Shown here piece by piece: positions 8,206 through 16,508 of a stretch of DNA of 64,000 bases. The stretch lies in NCBI RefSeq assembly GCF_002251755.1, contig NZ_NOXT01000125.1:1-64000 (forward strand), given 5' to 3'. Made by a program: the position numbers and the translations under genes. This DNA comes from Sandarakinorhabdus cyanobacteriorum (GTDB lineage Bacteria > Pseudomonadota > Alphaproteobacteria > Sphingomonadales > Sphingomonadaceae). The stretch's first letter is position 1; each line of letters begins with the position of its first letter. Below the pieces are notes generated by a model that was not told the DNA's origin, did not search any database, and was given only the letters and a program-made list of their open reading frames with translations.

Positions 8206-8979
8206 ATGTCGACTGCCGCTGCCACCGCTCCTGCCGCCCGGCTTCGGGCCCCGTCCATGCTGCTCACCCTGTCGGAAGGCCGCGGCCTGATGGAGCTGGC
8301 GGCCGCCGTTGCCACACGGCCGCTGATGATGACCGCGCCCAAGGGCGATGGCCACCCGGTGCTGGTGCTGCCCGGTTTCATGGCGAGCGACACCTCCACC
8401 GCGCCCTTGCGCAAATATCTCCGCGATCTGGGCCATGATGCCCGGCCCTGGGGCAATGGCCGCAACCTGGGCCGATTTTACAAGATGCGCGATGTGATGC
8501 GCCAGCAGCTGGCCGATCTTCATGCCGAAACCGGCCGCAAGGTCTCGCTGGTCGGCTGGAGCCTGGGCGGGGTGTTTTCGCGCTATCTGGCGCTGACCAA
8601 TCCCGATGCGGTGCGCTGCGTGATCACGCTGGGCAGCCCGTTTTCCGGCGACATCAACGCCACCAACGCCAAGCGGCTTTATGAATATATGTCGAAGGAA
8701 GGCGATCCCGATCCCAATGATCTGACGCTGCTGGCCGGCGATCTGCCGGTGCCCAATTCGTCGATCTACACCAGGCTGGATGGCGTGGTGAACTGGCGCA
8801 CCTGCATCGCGAAGCCGGCGCCCAATGCCGAGAATATCGAGGTGCATCTGGCCAGCCATCTTGGCATCGGCGTCAACCCGGCGGCGCTGTGGGCCGTGGC
8901 GGACCGGCTGGCACAACCGGAAGGCCATTTCACCCCCTTCCGCCGCAATGGGCCGTTCGCCTTCGCATACGCCGGTTGA
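8206..8979 (+). CDS. Alpha/beta-hydrolase (lipase/esterase-like)
   Basis: This 257-residue product is an alpha/beta-hydrolase-fold protein. It has VLVLPGFMAS near the oxyanion strand and the nucleophile elbow GWSLGG (Ser in the middle), followed by a LGSPF segment. A late Asp or His such as SHLGIG could complete the triad. No clear signal peptide is seen. The ATG at 8206 is preferred to the in-frame one at 8149. It lies 55 bp upstream of a WS/DGAT acyltransferase, a pairing that suggests turnover or handling of neutral lipids. The exact substrate is unknown. Confidence 0.8.
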   Translation: MSTAAATAPAARLRAPSMLLTLSEGRGLMELAAAVATRPLMMTAPKGDGHPVLVLPGFMASDTSTAPLRKYLRDLGHDARPWGNGRNLGRFYKMRDVMRQQLADLHAETGRKVSLVGWSLGGVFSRYLALTNPDAVRCVITLGSPFSGDINATNAKRLYEYMSKEGDPDPNDLTLLAGDLPVPNSSIYTRLDGVVNWRTCIAKPAPNAENIEVHLASHLGIGVNPAALWAVADRLAQPEGHFTPFRRNGPFAFAYAG

Positions 8980-9034
8980 CTTTCGCTGGCGAAGGCCACC
9001 ACTCTGCCATTCGGGATGAATGGGGGATGGGCCA

Positions 9035-10567
9035 ATGGCTGATGCGGTGAAGCTTTCGACGCTGGATGCCGGGTTTCTTTACATGGAAACGCCGGAAATG
9101 CCGATGCATGTCGGCTCCCTGTCCATGTTCCAGCTGCCCGATGGCTATGAAGGCGATTTCTTCGAGGCGTTCAAGGCGCAGATTGCCGACCGGCTGGCCG
9201 ATGCGCCGATGCTGAAGCGCAAGCTGGCGCGCGCCGCGCTGGACATGGACCACCCGAGCTGGGTGGAGGATGAGCAGTTCGACATCAACCGCCAGATTTT
9301 CCGCGCCAGCCTGGCCGCGCCGAGCGACACGGCCGCGCTCCGCCGCACCGTGGGCTGGATGCATGCCAAGCTGCTGAACCGCGCCCGGCCGCTGTGGGAA
9401 TTTTATGTGTTTGAAAACATGCCGGGCAACCAGGTTGGCCTGTATGTGAAGATCCATCATGCGCTGATCGATGGCGGTGCCGGCGTGGCGCTGACCAAGA
9501 TCATCTATGACGTGGTGCCCAATGCCGGGCCACGGGTGCGCGCGCCGGCGGCGGAACCGGCCGAAGCCGAGGACAAACCGGGTCTGGCCGAAACCGCCAG
9601 CAACGCCATGCAATCCTATCTGCGCTTCTGGCAGGCGCCGTTTTCGCCCGAGGCGGTGGATTTCAAGCTGCCGCGCACCGGCAAGACCGATCTGGGATCG
9701 GTGCTGCTCGATCACATGGCCGGCCAGGTGGAGATGGGCGTGAAATTCGCTGCCGCGCTGCCGGCGATGGCGGGGGCGGCGACCCGCTCCATGGCCAGCT
9801 TCATCGATCCGGCGCGATTGTCTGATCTGCAGAATCTGGTGGCGCCCAAGACCGCGCTCAACAAATCGATCAGTTCGGAACGCGCCTTTGGCAGCATCAC
9901 CCTGTCGCTGCCGCGGGTGAAGGCGGTGGGCAAGGCCGCCGGCGGATCGCTGAACGATGCGGTGATGGCGATTTCGGCCGGCATCCTGCGGCGCTATCTG
10001 CGCGACACGGGCGGCGTGCCCGACAAGCCGCTGACCGCAGGCGTGCCGATCTCGCTGCGCGATGAAGGCAATGCCAACACAAACAACCAAGTGTTCGCGA
10101 TGATCTGCCCGCTGGCAACCAACATCGATGATCCCAGGCAGCGGCTGGAAACCATCGTTGCCGAAAGCGGCAAGGCCAAGGAAATGGTGAACCCGTTCAA
10201 GGCCTTTGTGCCGTTGATGACCAATGCCTCGGCGCTGGGCCTGCCGGTGGCGGCGCAGCTCCTGGCGCTGCTTTATTCCCGCTCGGGCCTGGCGGACGTG
10301 CTGCCGCCGGCCACCAATGTGTGCATTTCAAACGTGCCGGGCCCGCGCATGACGCTTTATGCCGCCGGGGCCGAGCTGCTGCATCTTTATCCGGTTTCCA
10401 TCGTCACCCACGGCATGGCGCTGAACATCACCGTGCAGGGCTATCGCGACCAGCTGGATTTCGGCCTGATCGCCGGGGCCAATATCCTGCCCGAGGTGCA
10501 GGGCCTGGCCGACCTGCTGGAAGAGGAACTGGTGGTGCTGGAACAGGCGTTCGGGCTGGCGGCCTGA
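9035..10567 (+). CDS. Wax ester synthase / diacylglycerol acyltransferase (WS/DGAT)
   Basis: The enzyme joins acyl-CoA to a fatty alcohol or diacylglycerol, making wax ester or triacylglycerol at the membrane or lipid droplets. The 510-residue length is usual. The N-terminus LSTLDAGFLYMETPEMPMHVG is typical, the catalytic HHxxxDG motif appears as HHALIDG at about residue 145, and the C-terminal half carries the conserved SNVPGPRMTLYAAGA region. The start at 9035 has a G-rich ribosome site in front; an in-frame ATG at 9020 is also possible. With phaC nearby, the organism may hold two kinds of carbon store. Confidence 0.93.
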   Translation: MADAVKLSTLDAGFLYMETPEMPMHVGSLSMFQLPDGYEGDFFEAFKAQIADRLADAPMLKRKLARAALDMDHPSWVEDEQFDINRQIFRASLAAPSDTAALRRTVGWMHAKLLNRARPLWEFYVFENMPGNQVGLYVKIHHALIDGGAGVALTKIIYDVVPNAGPRVRAPAAEPAEAEDKPGLAETASNAMQSYLRFWQAPFSPEAVDFKLPRTGKTDLGSVLLDHMAGQVEMGVKFAAALPAMAGAATRSMASFIDPARLSDLQNLVAPKTALNKSISSERAFGSITLSLPRVKAVGKAAGGSLNDAVMAISAGILRRYLRDTGGVPDKPLTAGVPISLRDEGNANTNNQVFAMICPLATNIDDPRQRLETIVAESGKAKEMVNPFKAFVPLMTNASALGLPVAAQLLALLYSRSGLADVLPPATNVCISNVPGPRMTLYAAGAELLHLYPVSIVTHGMALNITVQGYRDQLDFGLIAGANILPEVQGLADLLEEELVVLEQAFGLAA

Positions 10568-10640
10568 CGCCGGGCGTTTTTCCCAGCGCGGCAATCACCC
10601 GCACTGGCGGGGCCGGGCCTTTGACGGCAAGGGCTTGGCC

Positions 10641-11954
10641 ATGCTCCCGGTCCGCCCCCGCACTGTCCCCTCCTCCCGTCTGTCACGGCTGGCGGGCTTT
10701 GGCCGGCTGGCTGGCGGCATTGCCGGCAATGTGATCGGCGGCGGCGCGCGCGAGATGCTGAAGGGGCAGAAGCCCGATCTGCCCAGCCTGCTGCTCACCC
10801 CCGCCAACGCCAAACGGCTGGCCGATGAACTGGCGCGGCTGCGCGGTGCGGCGATGAAGCTGGGCCAGCTGATCAGCATGGATGGCGGCGAGGTGCTCCC
10901 GCGCGAGCTGGCCGACATATTGGCGCGGCTGCGGGCCGAGGCCGATCCGATGCCGGAAAAGCAGCTGAACGCCGCGCTGGAGGCCGGCTGGGGGCCGGGT
11001 TGGGAAGGCCAGTTCCAGCGCTTTGACCGCACGCCGATTGCCGCGGCCTCCATCGGCCAGGTGCACCGGGCGGTGGCGCTGGATGGCCGCGATCTGGCGA
11101 TCAAGGTGCAATATCCGGGCGTTGCGGCCAGCATCGATGCCGATGTCGACAATGTGGCGACGCTGGTGAAGCTGTCGGGCCTGTTGCCGGCCGGCTTTGC
11201 GCTGGATCCGCTGCTGGAAGAGGCCAAGCGCCAGCTGCATCAGGAGGCCGATTACGCCCGCGAAGGCGCCATGCTGGCGCGCTTTGGCGAACTGGCGGCG
11301 GATTGGCCCGATGTGGTGGTGCCGGCGCTGGCCGCCGATCTGTCGCGGCCGACGATATTGGCCATGGGCCATGTGAAGGGGGTCGCCATCGACAAGGCCG
11401 CCGCCCTGCCCCAGGCCGAGCGTGACCGGTTGATGACGCTGATGCTGCGCATCCTGATGGCGGAATTGTTCGATTGGCGGCTGATGCAGACCGATCCCAA
11501 TTTTGCCAATTACCGCTATGACCTCAACAGCGGCCGGCTGGTGCTGCTGGATTTTGGCGCGGCAAGGCCAGTGCCCGACCATATCAGCGATGGCTATCGC
11601 GCGCTGCTGGCATCGGGCCTGGCTGGGGACGATGCGGCGCTGCTGCGGGCGATGGCCGCTATCGGCATCTTGCCGCCCGCCGCCCCGGCCGCCATGGAAA
11701 ACACGATTTTGGCGATGGCCCGCGATGGCTTCGCGCCGCTGCGGCTGGATGGGCCGTTCGATTTCGGCGCTGGCGGGCTGGCCAGCAATCTGAAGGACCA
11801 ATCGCAGACGCTGATCGGCCAGCGCGACCATTTCACCGCGCCGCCGCCCGATGTGCTGTTCATCCAGCGCAAGATCGCCGGCATGTATCTGCTGGCGGCC
11901 CGGTTGAAGGCGCGGGTGGACGTGGCGGCGCTGGTGCGGCCCTACACCGGCTGA
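10641..11954 (+). CDS. ABC1/ADCK (UbiB-like) atypical kinase
   Basis: This 437-residue protein belongs to the ABC1 family of kinase-like ATPases linked to ubiquinone synthesis and lipid metabolism. It shows the KxGQ signature (AAMKLGQLISMD), AAASIGQVH, the VAIK-like lysine in LAIKVQYPG, the catalytic-loop variant QTDPNFANY, and the DFG-like LDFGAARPV. It lacks the C-terminal membrane helices of E. coli UbiB, so it fits the ADCK1/4-like branch. It follows the acyltransferase by 73 bp and overlaps the convergent ybaK-like gene by 13 bp. Confidence 0.88.
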   Translation: MLPVRPRTVPSSRLSRLAGFGRLAGGIAGNVIGGGAREMLKGQKPDLPSLLLTPANAKRLADELARLRGAAMKLGQLISMDGGEVLPRELADILARLRAEADPMPEKQLNAALEAGWGPGWEGQFQRFDRTPIAAASIGQVHRAVALDGRDLAIKVQYPGVAASIDADVDNVATLVKLSGLLPAGFALDPLLEEAKRQLHQEADYAREGAMLARFGELAADWPDVVVPALAADLSRPTILAMGHVKGVAIDKAAALPQAERDRLMTLMLRILMAELFDWRLMQTDPNFANYRYDLNSGRLVLLDFGAARPVPDHISDGYRALLASGLAGDDAALLRAMAAIGILPPAAPAAMENTILAMARDGFAPLRLDGPFDFGAGGLASNLKDQSQTLIGQRDHFTAPPPDVLFIQRKIAGMYLLAARLKARVDVAALVRPYTG

Positions 11955-12418
11955 TCCGGCAGTTTGCAGGCATCCACCCAGCCCTTGGCCAGGAGATCGG
12001 CCAGGCGCTGCGGCGCGATTTTGACCGAGCTTTCGCGGCTGCCGGCCGCAGGGAACACGGTGTCGAATGCCTGCAACGACACATCCAGCCACACCGGCAG
12101 CGGGGTCTTGAGGCCGAAGGGGCAGACGCCGCCCACGGCATGGCCGGTCAGCGCCAGGGTTTCCTCTGCGTCCAGCATGCGTGGCTTGCCGCCCAGCGCG
12201 GCGCGGCATTTGGCGTTGTCGAGCCGGGCGGTGCCGCTGGTGACGAGCAACAGCGCCTCGCCATTCACCCGCATGGCCAGTGACTTGGCGATGCGCGCCG
12301 GTTCGACGCCGAGGGCGGCGGCGGCTTCGGCCACGGTGGCGGTGGAGGCGCCGGGAATGATCACCGGCACATCGGGCGCATGCGCCGCCAGCCAGTCCAG
12401 AACCTGCTTGTGTCCCAT
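11942..12418 (-). CDS. YbaK/EbsC-family aminoacyl-tRNA deacylase
   Basis: This small (158-residue) cytosolic protein belongs to the YbaK/ProRS-INS family that hydrolyses mischarged tRNA such as Cys-tRNA-Pro or Ala-tRNA-Pro. Visible family features are an early AEAAAALGVEPARIAKSL segment with the conserved Lys, GHAVGGVCPFGL, and a late VFPAAGSRESSVKI segment. The two tail ends of this gene and the ABC1 kinase gene overlap by 13 bp. Confidence 0.88.
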   Translation of the reverse strand: MGHKQVLDWLAAHAPDVPVIIPGASTATVAEAAAALGVEPARIAKSLAMRVNGEALLLVTSGTARLDNAKCRAALGGKPRMLDAEETLALTGHAVGGVCPFGLKTPLPVWLDVSLQAFDTVFPAAGSRESSVKIAPQRLADLLAKGWVDACKLPDQPV

Positions 12419-12456
12419 GGGTCTTTGCTAGCCCGGCTTTGCCGCAATGCACAAGA

Positions 12457-12493
12457 GTATTGGATTGACAATACACCAAGGCTGCGGCAGAAA
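12457..12493 (+). promoter_or_regulatory. Candidate promoter with inverted repeat
   Basis: A perfect TTGACA (12465-12470) sits inside an inverted repeat GTATTG-6-CAATAC (12457-12474), in the gap between the divergent ybaK-like gene and the exported LolA-like gene. The matching -10 (around 12488) is weak. The repeat could be an operator; this is inference. Confidence 0.35.
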
Positions 12494-12528
12494 TTTGCCA
12501 TCAACCACCGATGATCCTTGGGGGATTT

Positions 12529-13269
12529 ATGCGAATCGCTTGCCTCGCGCTTGGCGTGCTTTTGCTGGCATCGGCCGCCGTGGCGCAGCCGGCGGCGCCT
12601 GCGCCCAGCGCCGATGAACTGGTGCAGAAAAATCTGGCGGCCCGTGGCGGCCAGGCCGCCATGGCCGGGCTGACCAGCCTGACGCTTGACGGCAAGCTGG
12701 TGTTTCCCGGCGGCTTCGAGCTGACCTATCACGAGGTGCGGTCAGGCGGCGCGGTGCGCGTGGAGGCGGCGCTGCAGGGCCTGACGCTGGTGCAGGCCTA
12801 TGACGGCAAGGGCGGCGGCTGGCGCATCAACCCGTTCGAGGGCCGCAAGGATGCCGAGGCGATGGGCGATGACGAGGCGCGCAGCCTGGCGGATGCCGCC
12901 GCCATCCAGGGCGTGTTGCTGAGCGCGAAGGCCGATGGCGCCACCATCACCTATCTGGGCCGCGAGGATTTTGACGGCACCGATTGTTACAAGCTGAAGG
13001 TGACCCAGAAGGATGGTGACGAGTTCGTCTATCTGATCGATCCCGATTCGATGCTGGAGGTGAAGATCACCGAAACGCGGCGGATCCGCGGCGCGGTGCA
13101 GGTGAGCGAGACCGAGCTGGGCGATTATGAGGCGGTGAACGGGGTGATGTTCCCGATGTCGGTGGAAAGCGGGCCGCAGGGCGCCAGCGAGCGCCAGCGC
13201 ACCATCATCACCAAGGCTGCGGCCAACGAAGCCGCACCGGCCACGCTGTTCGCGCAGCCGGGCAAGTGA
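12529..13269 (+). CDS. Exported LolA/LolB-like protein of unknown role
   Basis: This 246-residue protein starts with a clear signal peptide (MRIACLALGVLLLASAAVAQ, cleavage after AQ). The body has alternating beta-strand patterns and LTLVQAYDGKGGGWRINPF, resembling the outer-membrane lipoprotein-sorting (LolA-like) fold. A true LolA is shorter, so this is a relative only. The ATG at 12529 follows GGGGG. It ends 26 bp before the BNR protein start and probably shares its transcript, suggesting an envelope function. Confidence 0.65.
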   Translation: MRIACLALGVLLLASAAVAQPAAPAPSADELVQKNLAARGGQAAMAGLTSLTLDGKLVFPGGFELTYHEVRSGGAVRVEAALQGLTLVQAYDGKGGGWRINPFEGRKDAEAMGDDEARSLADAAAIQGVLLSAKADGATITYLGREDFDGTDCYKLKVTQKDGDEFVYLIDPDSMLEVKITETRRIRGAVQVSETELGDYEAVNGVMFPMSVESGPQGASERQRTIITKAAANEAAPATLFAQPGK

Positions 13270-13295
13270 ACCAGGGGATTTGGGGGAACATGACC

Positions 13296-16200
13296 ATGAC
13301 GCGTTTCGCGCTTCTCGCCGGCTCTGCGCTGGCGCTTGCTGTTGCCGGCCCGGTGCTGGCCGCCGACACGCCCACCGCCGGCATTTCGGGGTTGGGCATC
13401 CGCAACATCGGTTCGGCCGAAATGTCGGGCCGCATCGCCGCCATCGCCGCCCGGGCCGAGGATGACGGCAAGCTGACCATCTTTGTGGGCGCCGCCAGCG
13501 GTGGCGTGTGGAAATCCGAAGACGGCGGCACCAGCTTCACGCCGAAGTTTGACCGGCAGCCGGTGCAATCGATCGGTGCCATCGCGCTCGACCCTTCGAA
13601 CAAGCGCATCGTGTGGGTGGGCACCGGCGAAAGCTGGACTCGCAACAGCGTTTCGGTGGGCAACGGCATCTACAAATCCACAGACGGCGGCGACAACTGG
13701 ACCCTGATGGGCCTGCCCAATGTGGAGCGCATCACCAAGATCGTCGTGCACCCAACCAACAGCGACATCGTCTATGCCTGCGCCCCCGGCGCGCTGTGGA
13801 GCGACAGTGCCGACCGTGGCCTCTACAAGACGACCGACGGCGGCAAGACCTGGGTGCAGATCCTGAAGGGCGCCAATCTTTCGACCGGCTGTTCGGGCGT
13901 GAGCCTGGACCCGTCGAACCCGGATCGCATCCTTGCCGGCCTGTGGGATTTCCGGCGCAAGGGCTGGAGCTTCCGGTCGGGCGGCGATGGCCCGGATGCG
14001 CCGTCGGGCAGCGCCATGCTGGTATCGAACGATGGCGGCAAGACCTGGACCAACCTGGATGCCACCAGCGCCAAGGGCCTGCCCAAGGGCCCGTGGGGCC
14101 GCATCGAGGTGGTGCATGCCCCGTCCAAGCCGGAGCGCGTCTATGCCGTGATCGAGCATGCCAAGACCGCGCTCTACGTGTCCAATGACGGCGGCAAGAC
14201 CTGGGAAGAGCGCGACCGCAGCCGCAACATGGTCTGGCGCCCCTTCTATTTCCAGAAGCTGGTGGTGGACCCGACCAACGCTGACCGCCTGTTCAAGATG
14301 AACCTGCGTGTGATCGTTTCGGACAATGGCGGCAAGAGCTTCACCGACACCGCCGGCAACAGCCATGCCGACTGGCACGATGTGTGGGTGAACCCCAAGA
14401 ACCCCAGCCACCTGATCGGTGCCGACGATGGCGGCCTGTGGATCAGCTATGACGGCGGTTCGAAATGGTGGCACGGCATGAACCTGCCGATCAGCCAATT
14501 CTATCATGTCGCCATCGACGACAAGGACCCGTATCAGGTCTATGGCGGCCTGCAGGACAATTCGTCGTGGGTGGGTGACAGCGAATATCCGGGCGGCATC
14601 ACCAACAGCCGCTGGGAAAATCTTTATGGCGGCGATGGGTTCTGGGTGCTGCCCGATCCCGCCAGCCCCGATCATGTCTATGCCGAATATCAGGGCGGCA
14701 ACATCGCCTGGATCAACCGCAAGACGCTGGAGCAGAAGGCCATCCAGCCCAAGCCGGGTTACAAGGAAAAGCTGCGCTGGAACTGGAACACGCCGCTGGC
14801 GCTCAGCCCGCACGACAAGTCGGTGCTCTATATGGGCAGCCAGTATCTGCACCGCACGCGTGACCATGGCACGACGTGGGAGCGCATTTCGCCGGATCTG
14901 ACCACCAACAACCCGTTGAAACAGCAGCAGGAAAAATCGGGCGGCATCACGGTGGACAACAGCTCCGCCGAAATGCACACCACCATCTATTCGATCAGCG
15001 AAAGCCCGAAGGCGGCCGGCACCATCTGGGTCGGCACCGATGATGGCAATGTGCAGGTGACGACCAATGGCGGCACCAGCTGGACCAATGTCACCAAGGC
15101 GCTGAAGCTGGGGCCCGACAATTGGGTGAGCTGGGTGGAAGCCAGCGTGGCTGATGCCAACACCGCCTATGTGACGGTGGACCGGCACATGTGGGGCGAT
15201 TTCGCGCCGCATGTGTTTGTGACGCGCGATGGCGGCAAGGGCTTCACGCGGCTGGCCGGCCCGGCCACCGCGGGCGTGCGCGGCTATGCCCATGTCATCA
15301 AGGAGGATCGGGTTTCGCCCAACATCCTGTATCTGGGCACGGAGTTCGGCCTGTTCATCAGCCGCGACACCGGCGCCACCTGGGAAGAATTCCGCCCCGG
15401 CAATTTCCCGGCGGTGGCGGTGCGCGACATCGCGCAGTCGAAGAAGGGCGATGATCTGGTGCTGGCCACCCACGGCCGCGGCATCTGGGTGATCGACGAT
15501 GTGTCCCCGCTGCGCGCGCTGAAGGCCGAAACGCTGGCGGCCAATGCCGTGCTGATCGCCGGGCCACCGGTGGAACAGCGCATCCAGGGCAATGGCGGCT
15601 GGAGTGCCGGCGATGCCATGTATGTGGGCCAGAACCCGTCTGACGGGGCGGTGATCACCTATTACCAGAAGGCGCGCCATGTGATCGGCCGCATGAAGCT
15701 GGAAATCATCGGGCCGGATGGCAATGTGGTGGAAGAACTGCCGACCTCCAAGCGCAAGGGGCTGAACCGGGTGGTGTGGTCGATGCGGACCAAGCCGCCG
15801 GTGGTGCCGCCGGCGGCCAGCATCGCCGGCAACAGCATCGTGGGCCAGCGCGTGCTGCCCGGCACCTATACGGTGCGGCTGACCAAGGCCGGCCAAGTCA
15901 CCGATGTGCCCTTGACCATCACCACCGATGCCCGCGCCAACTTCACCCTCGACGACCGCAAGGCCCAATATGATGCGGCCGAGCGGGTGAAGGCGCTGTT
16001 CCGCCGCATGACCGGGCTGACCTTTGGCCTGGTGGCCATGAAGGCCGGTGCCGAAAGGGCCGCTGCCGATCCCGCTGCCACCCCGGCGGCGAAGAAGGCG
16101 GCGCTGGAACTGGCCGGCAAGGCCGATGCCCTGCGCAAGCAGGTGGTGGCCACCACCGAAGGCGGTGCCATCACCGGCGAGGAGCGGCTGCGCGAGAATA

Positions 16201-16508
16201 TGGACGCGGCCTATGGCCAGATCATCAGCACCGAAGGCCGGCCGCCGGCCTATGCCGTCGCCCGTGTTGATGCGCTGGAAAAGGAGCTGAAGGAGGTGGA
16301 GGACGCCTTCGCCGCCCTGAAGGCCAGCAAGGCCGCGGCGCTGAATGTCGAACTCAAGGCCGCGGGCCTGGCGCCGATCAGCCTGGCGGCGGTTGCCGTT
16401 GATCTGGTGCCCACCGGCGGCCAGATGACGGCGCTTGGCCGCGGCATGATCGGCGGGCGTTATTTCGGTGACTTCCGGCAGCTCGCCTTCCCGCGCAAGA
16501 AGCGGTGA
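13296..16508 (+). CDS. Secreted BNR/Asp-box (sortilin-like) beta-propeller protein
   Basis: This large exported protein (1070 residues) has a signal peptide ending LAAD. At least nine Asp-box motifs of the SxDGGxxW type are spread through the first 700 residues, for example KSTDGGDNW, KTTDGGKTW and SNDGGKTW, which predicts one or two beta-propellers like VPS10/sortilin or YCF48-type proteins. The C-terminal 300 residues include a beta-sandwich-like part and an Ala/Lys-rich helical stretch. The start at 13296 has GGGGGA at good spacing; 13290 and 13266 are alternatives. Its stop overlaps the TonB receptor start (GTGA). It may bind or process a polymer or protein for uptake; glycosidase activity should not be assumed. 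Confidence 0.8.
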   Translation: MTRFALLAGSALALAVAGPVLAADTPTAGISGLGIRNIGSAEMSGRIAAIAARAEDDGKLTIFVGAASGGVWKSEDGGTSFTPKFDRQPVQSIGAIALDPSNKRIVWVGTGESWTRNSVSVGNGIYKSTDGGDNWTLMGLPNVERITKIVVHPTNSDIVYACAPGALWSDSADRGLYKTTDGGKTWVQILKGANLSTGCSGVSLDPSNPDRILAGLWDFRRKGWSFRSGGDGPDAPSGSAMLVSNDGGKTWTNLDATSAKGLPKGPWGRIEVVHAPSKPERVYAVIEHAKTALYVSNDGGKTWEERDRSRNMVWRPFYFQKLVVDPTNADRLFKMNLRVIVSDNGGKSFTDTAGNSHADWHDVWVNPKNPSHLIGADDGGLWISYDGGSKWWHGMNLPISQFYHVAIDDKDPYQVYGGLQDNSSWVGDSEYPGGITNSRWENLYGGDGFWVLPDPASPDHVYAEYQGGNIAWINRKTLEQKAIQPKPGYKEKLRWNWNTPLALSPHDKSVLYMGSQYLHRTRDHGTTWERISPDLTTNNPLKQQQEKSGGITVDNSSAEMHTTIYSISESPKAAGTIWVGTDDGNVQVTTNGGTSWTNVTKALKLGPDNWVSWVEASVADANTAYVTVDRHMWGDFAPHVFVTRDGGKGFTRLAGPATAGVRGYAHVIKEDRVSPNILYLGTEFGLFISRDTGATWEEFRPGNFPAVAVRDIAQSKKGDDLVLATHGRGIWVIDDVSPLRALKAETLAANAVLIAGPPVEQRIQGNGGWSAGDAMYVGQNPSDGAVITYYQKARHVIGRMKLEIIGPDGNVVEELPTSKRKGLNRVVWSMRTKPPVVPPAASIAGNSIVGQRVLPGTYTVRLTKAGQVTDVPLTITTDARANFTLDDRKAQYDAAERVKALFRRMTGLTFGLVAMKAGAERAAADPAATPAAKKAALELAGKADALRKQVVATTEGGAITGEERLRENMDAAYGQIISTEGRPPAYAVARVDALEKELKEVEDAFAALKASKAAALNVELKAAGLAPISLAAVAVDLVPTGGQMTALGRGMIGGRYFGDFRQLAFPRKKR

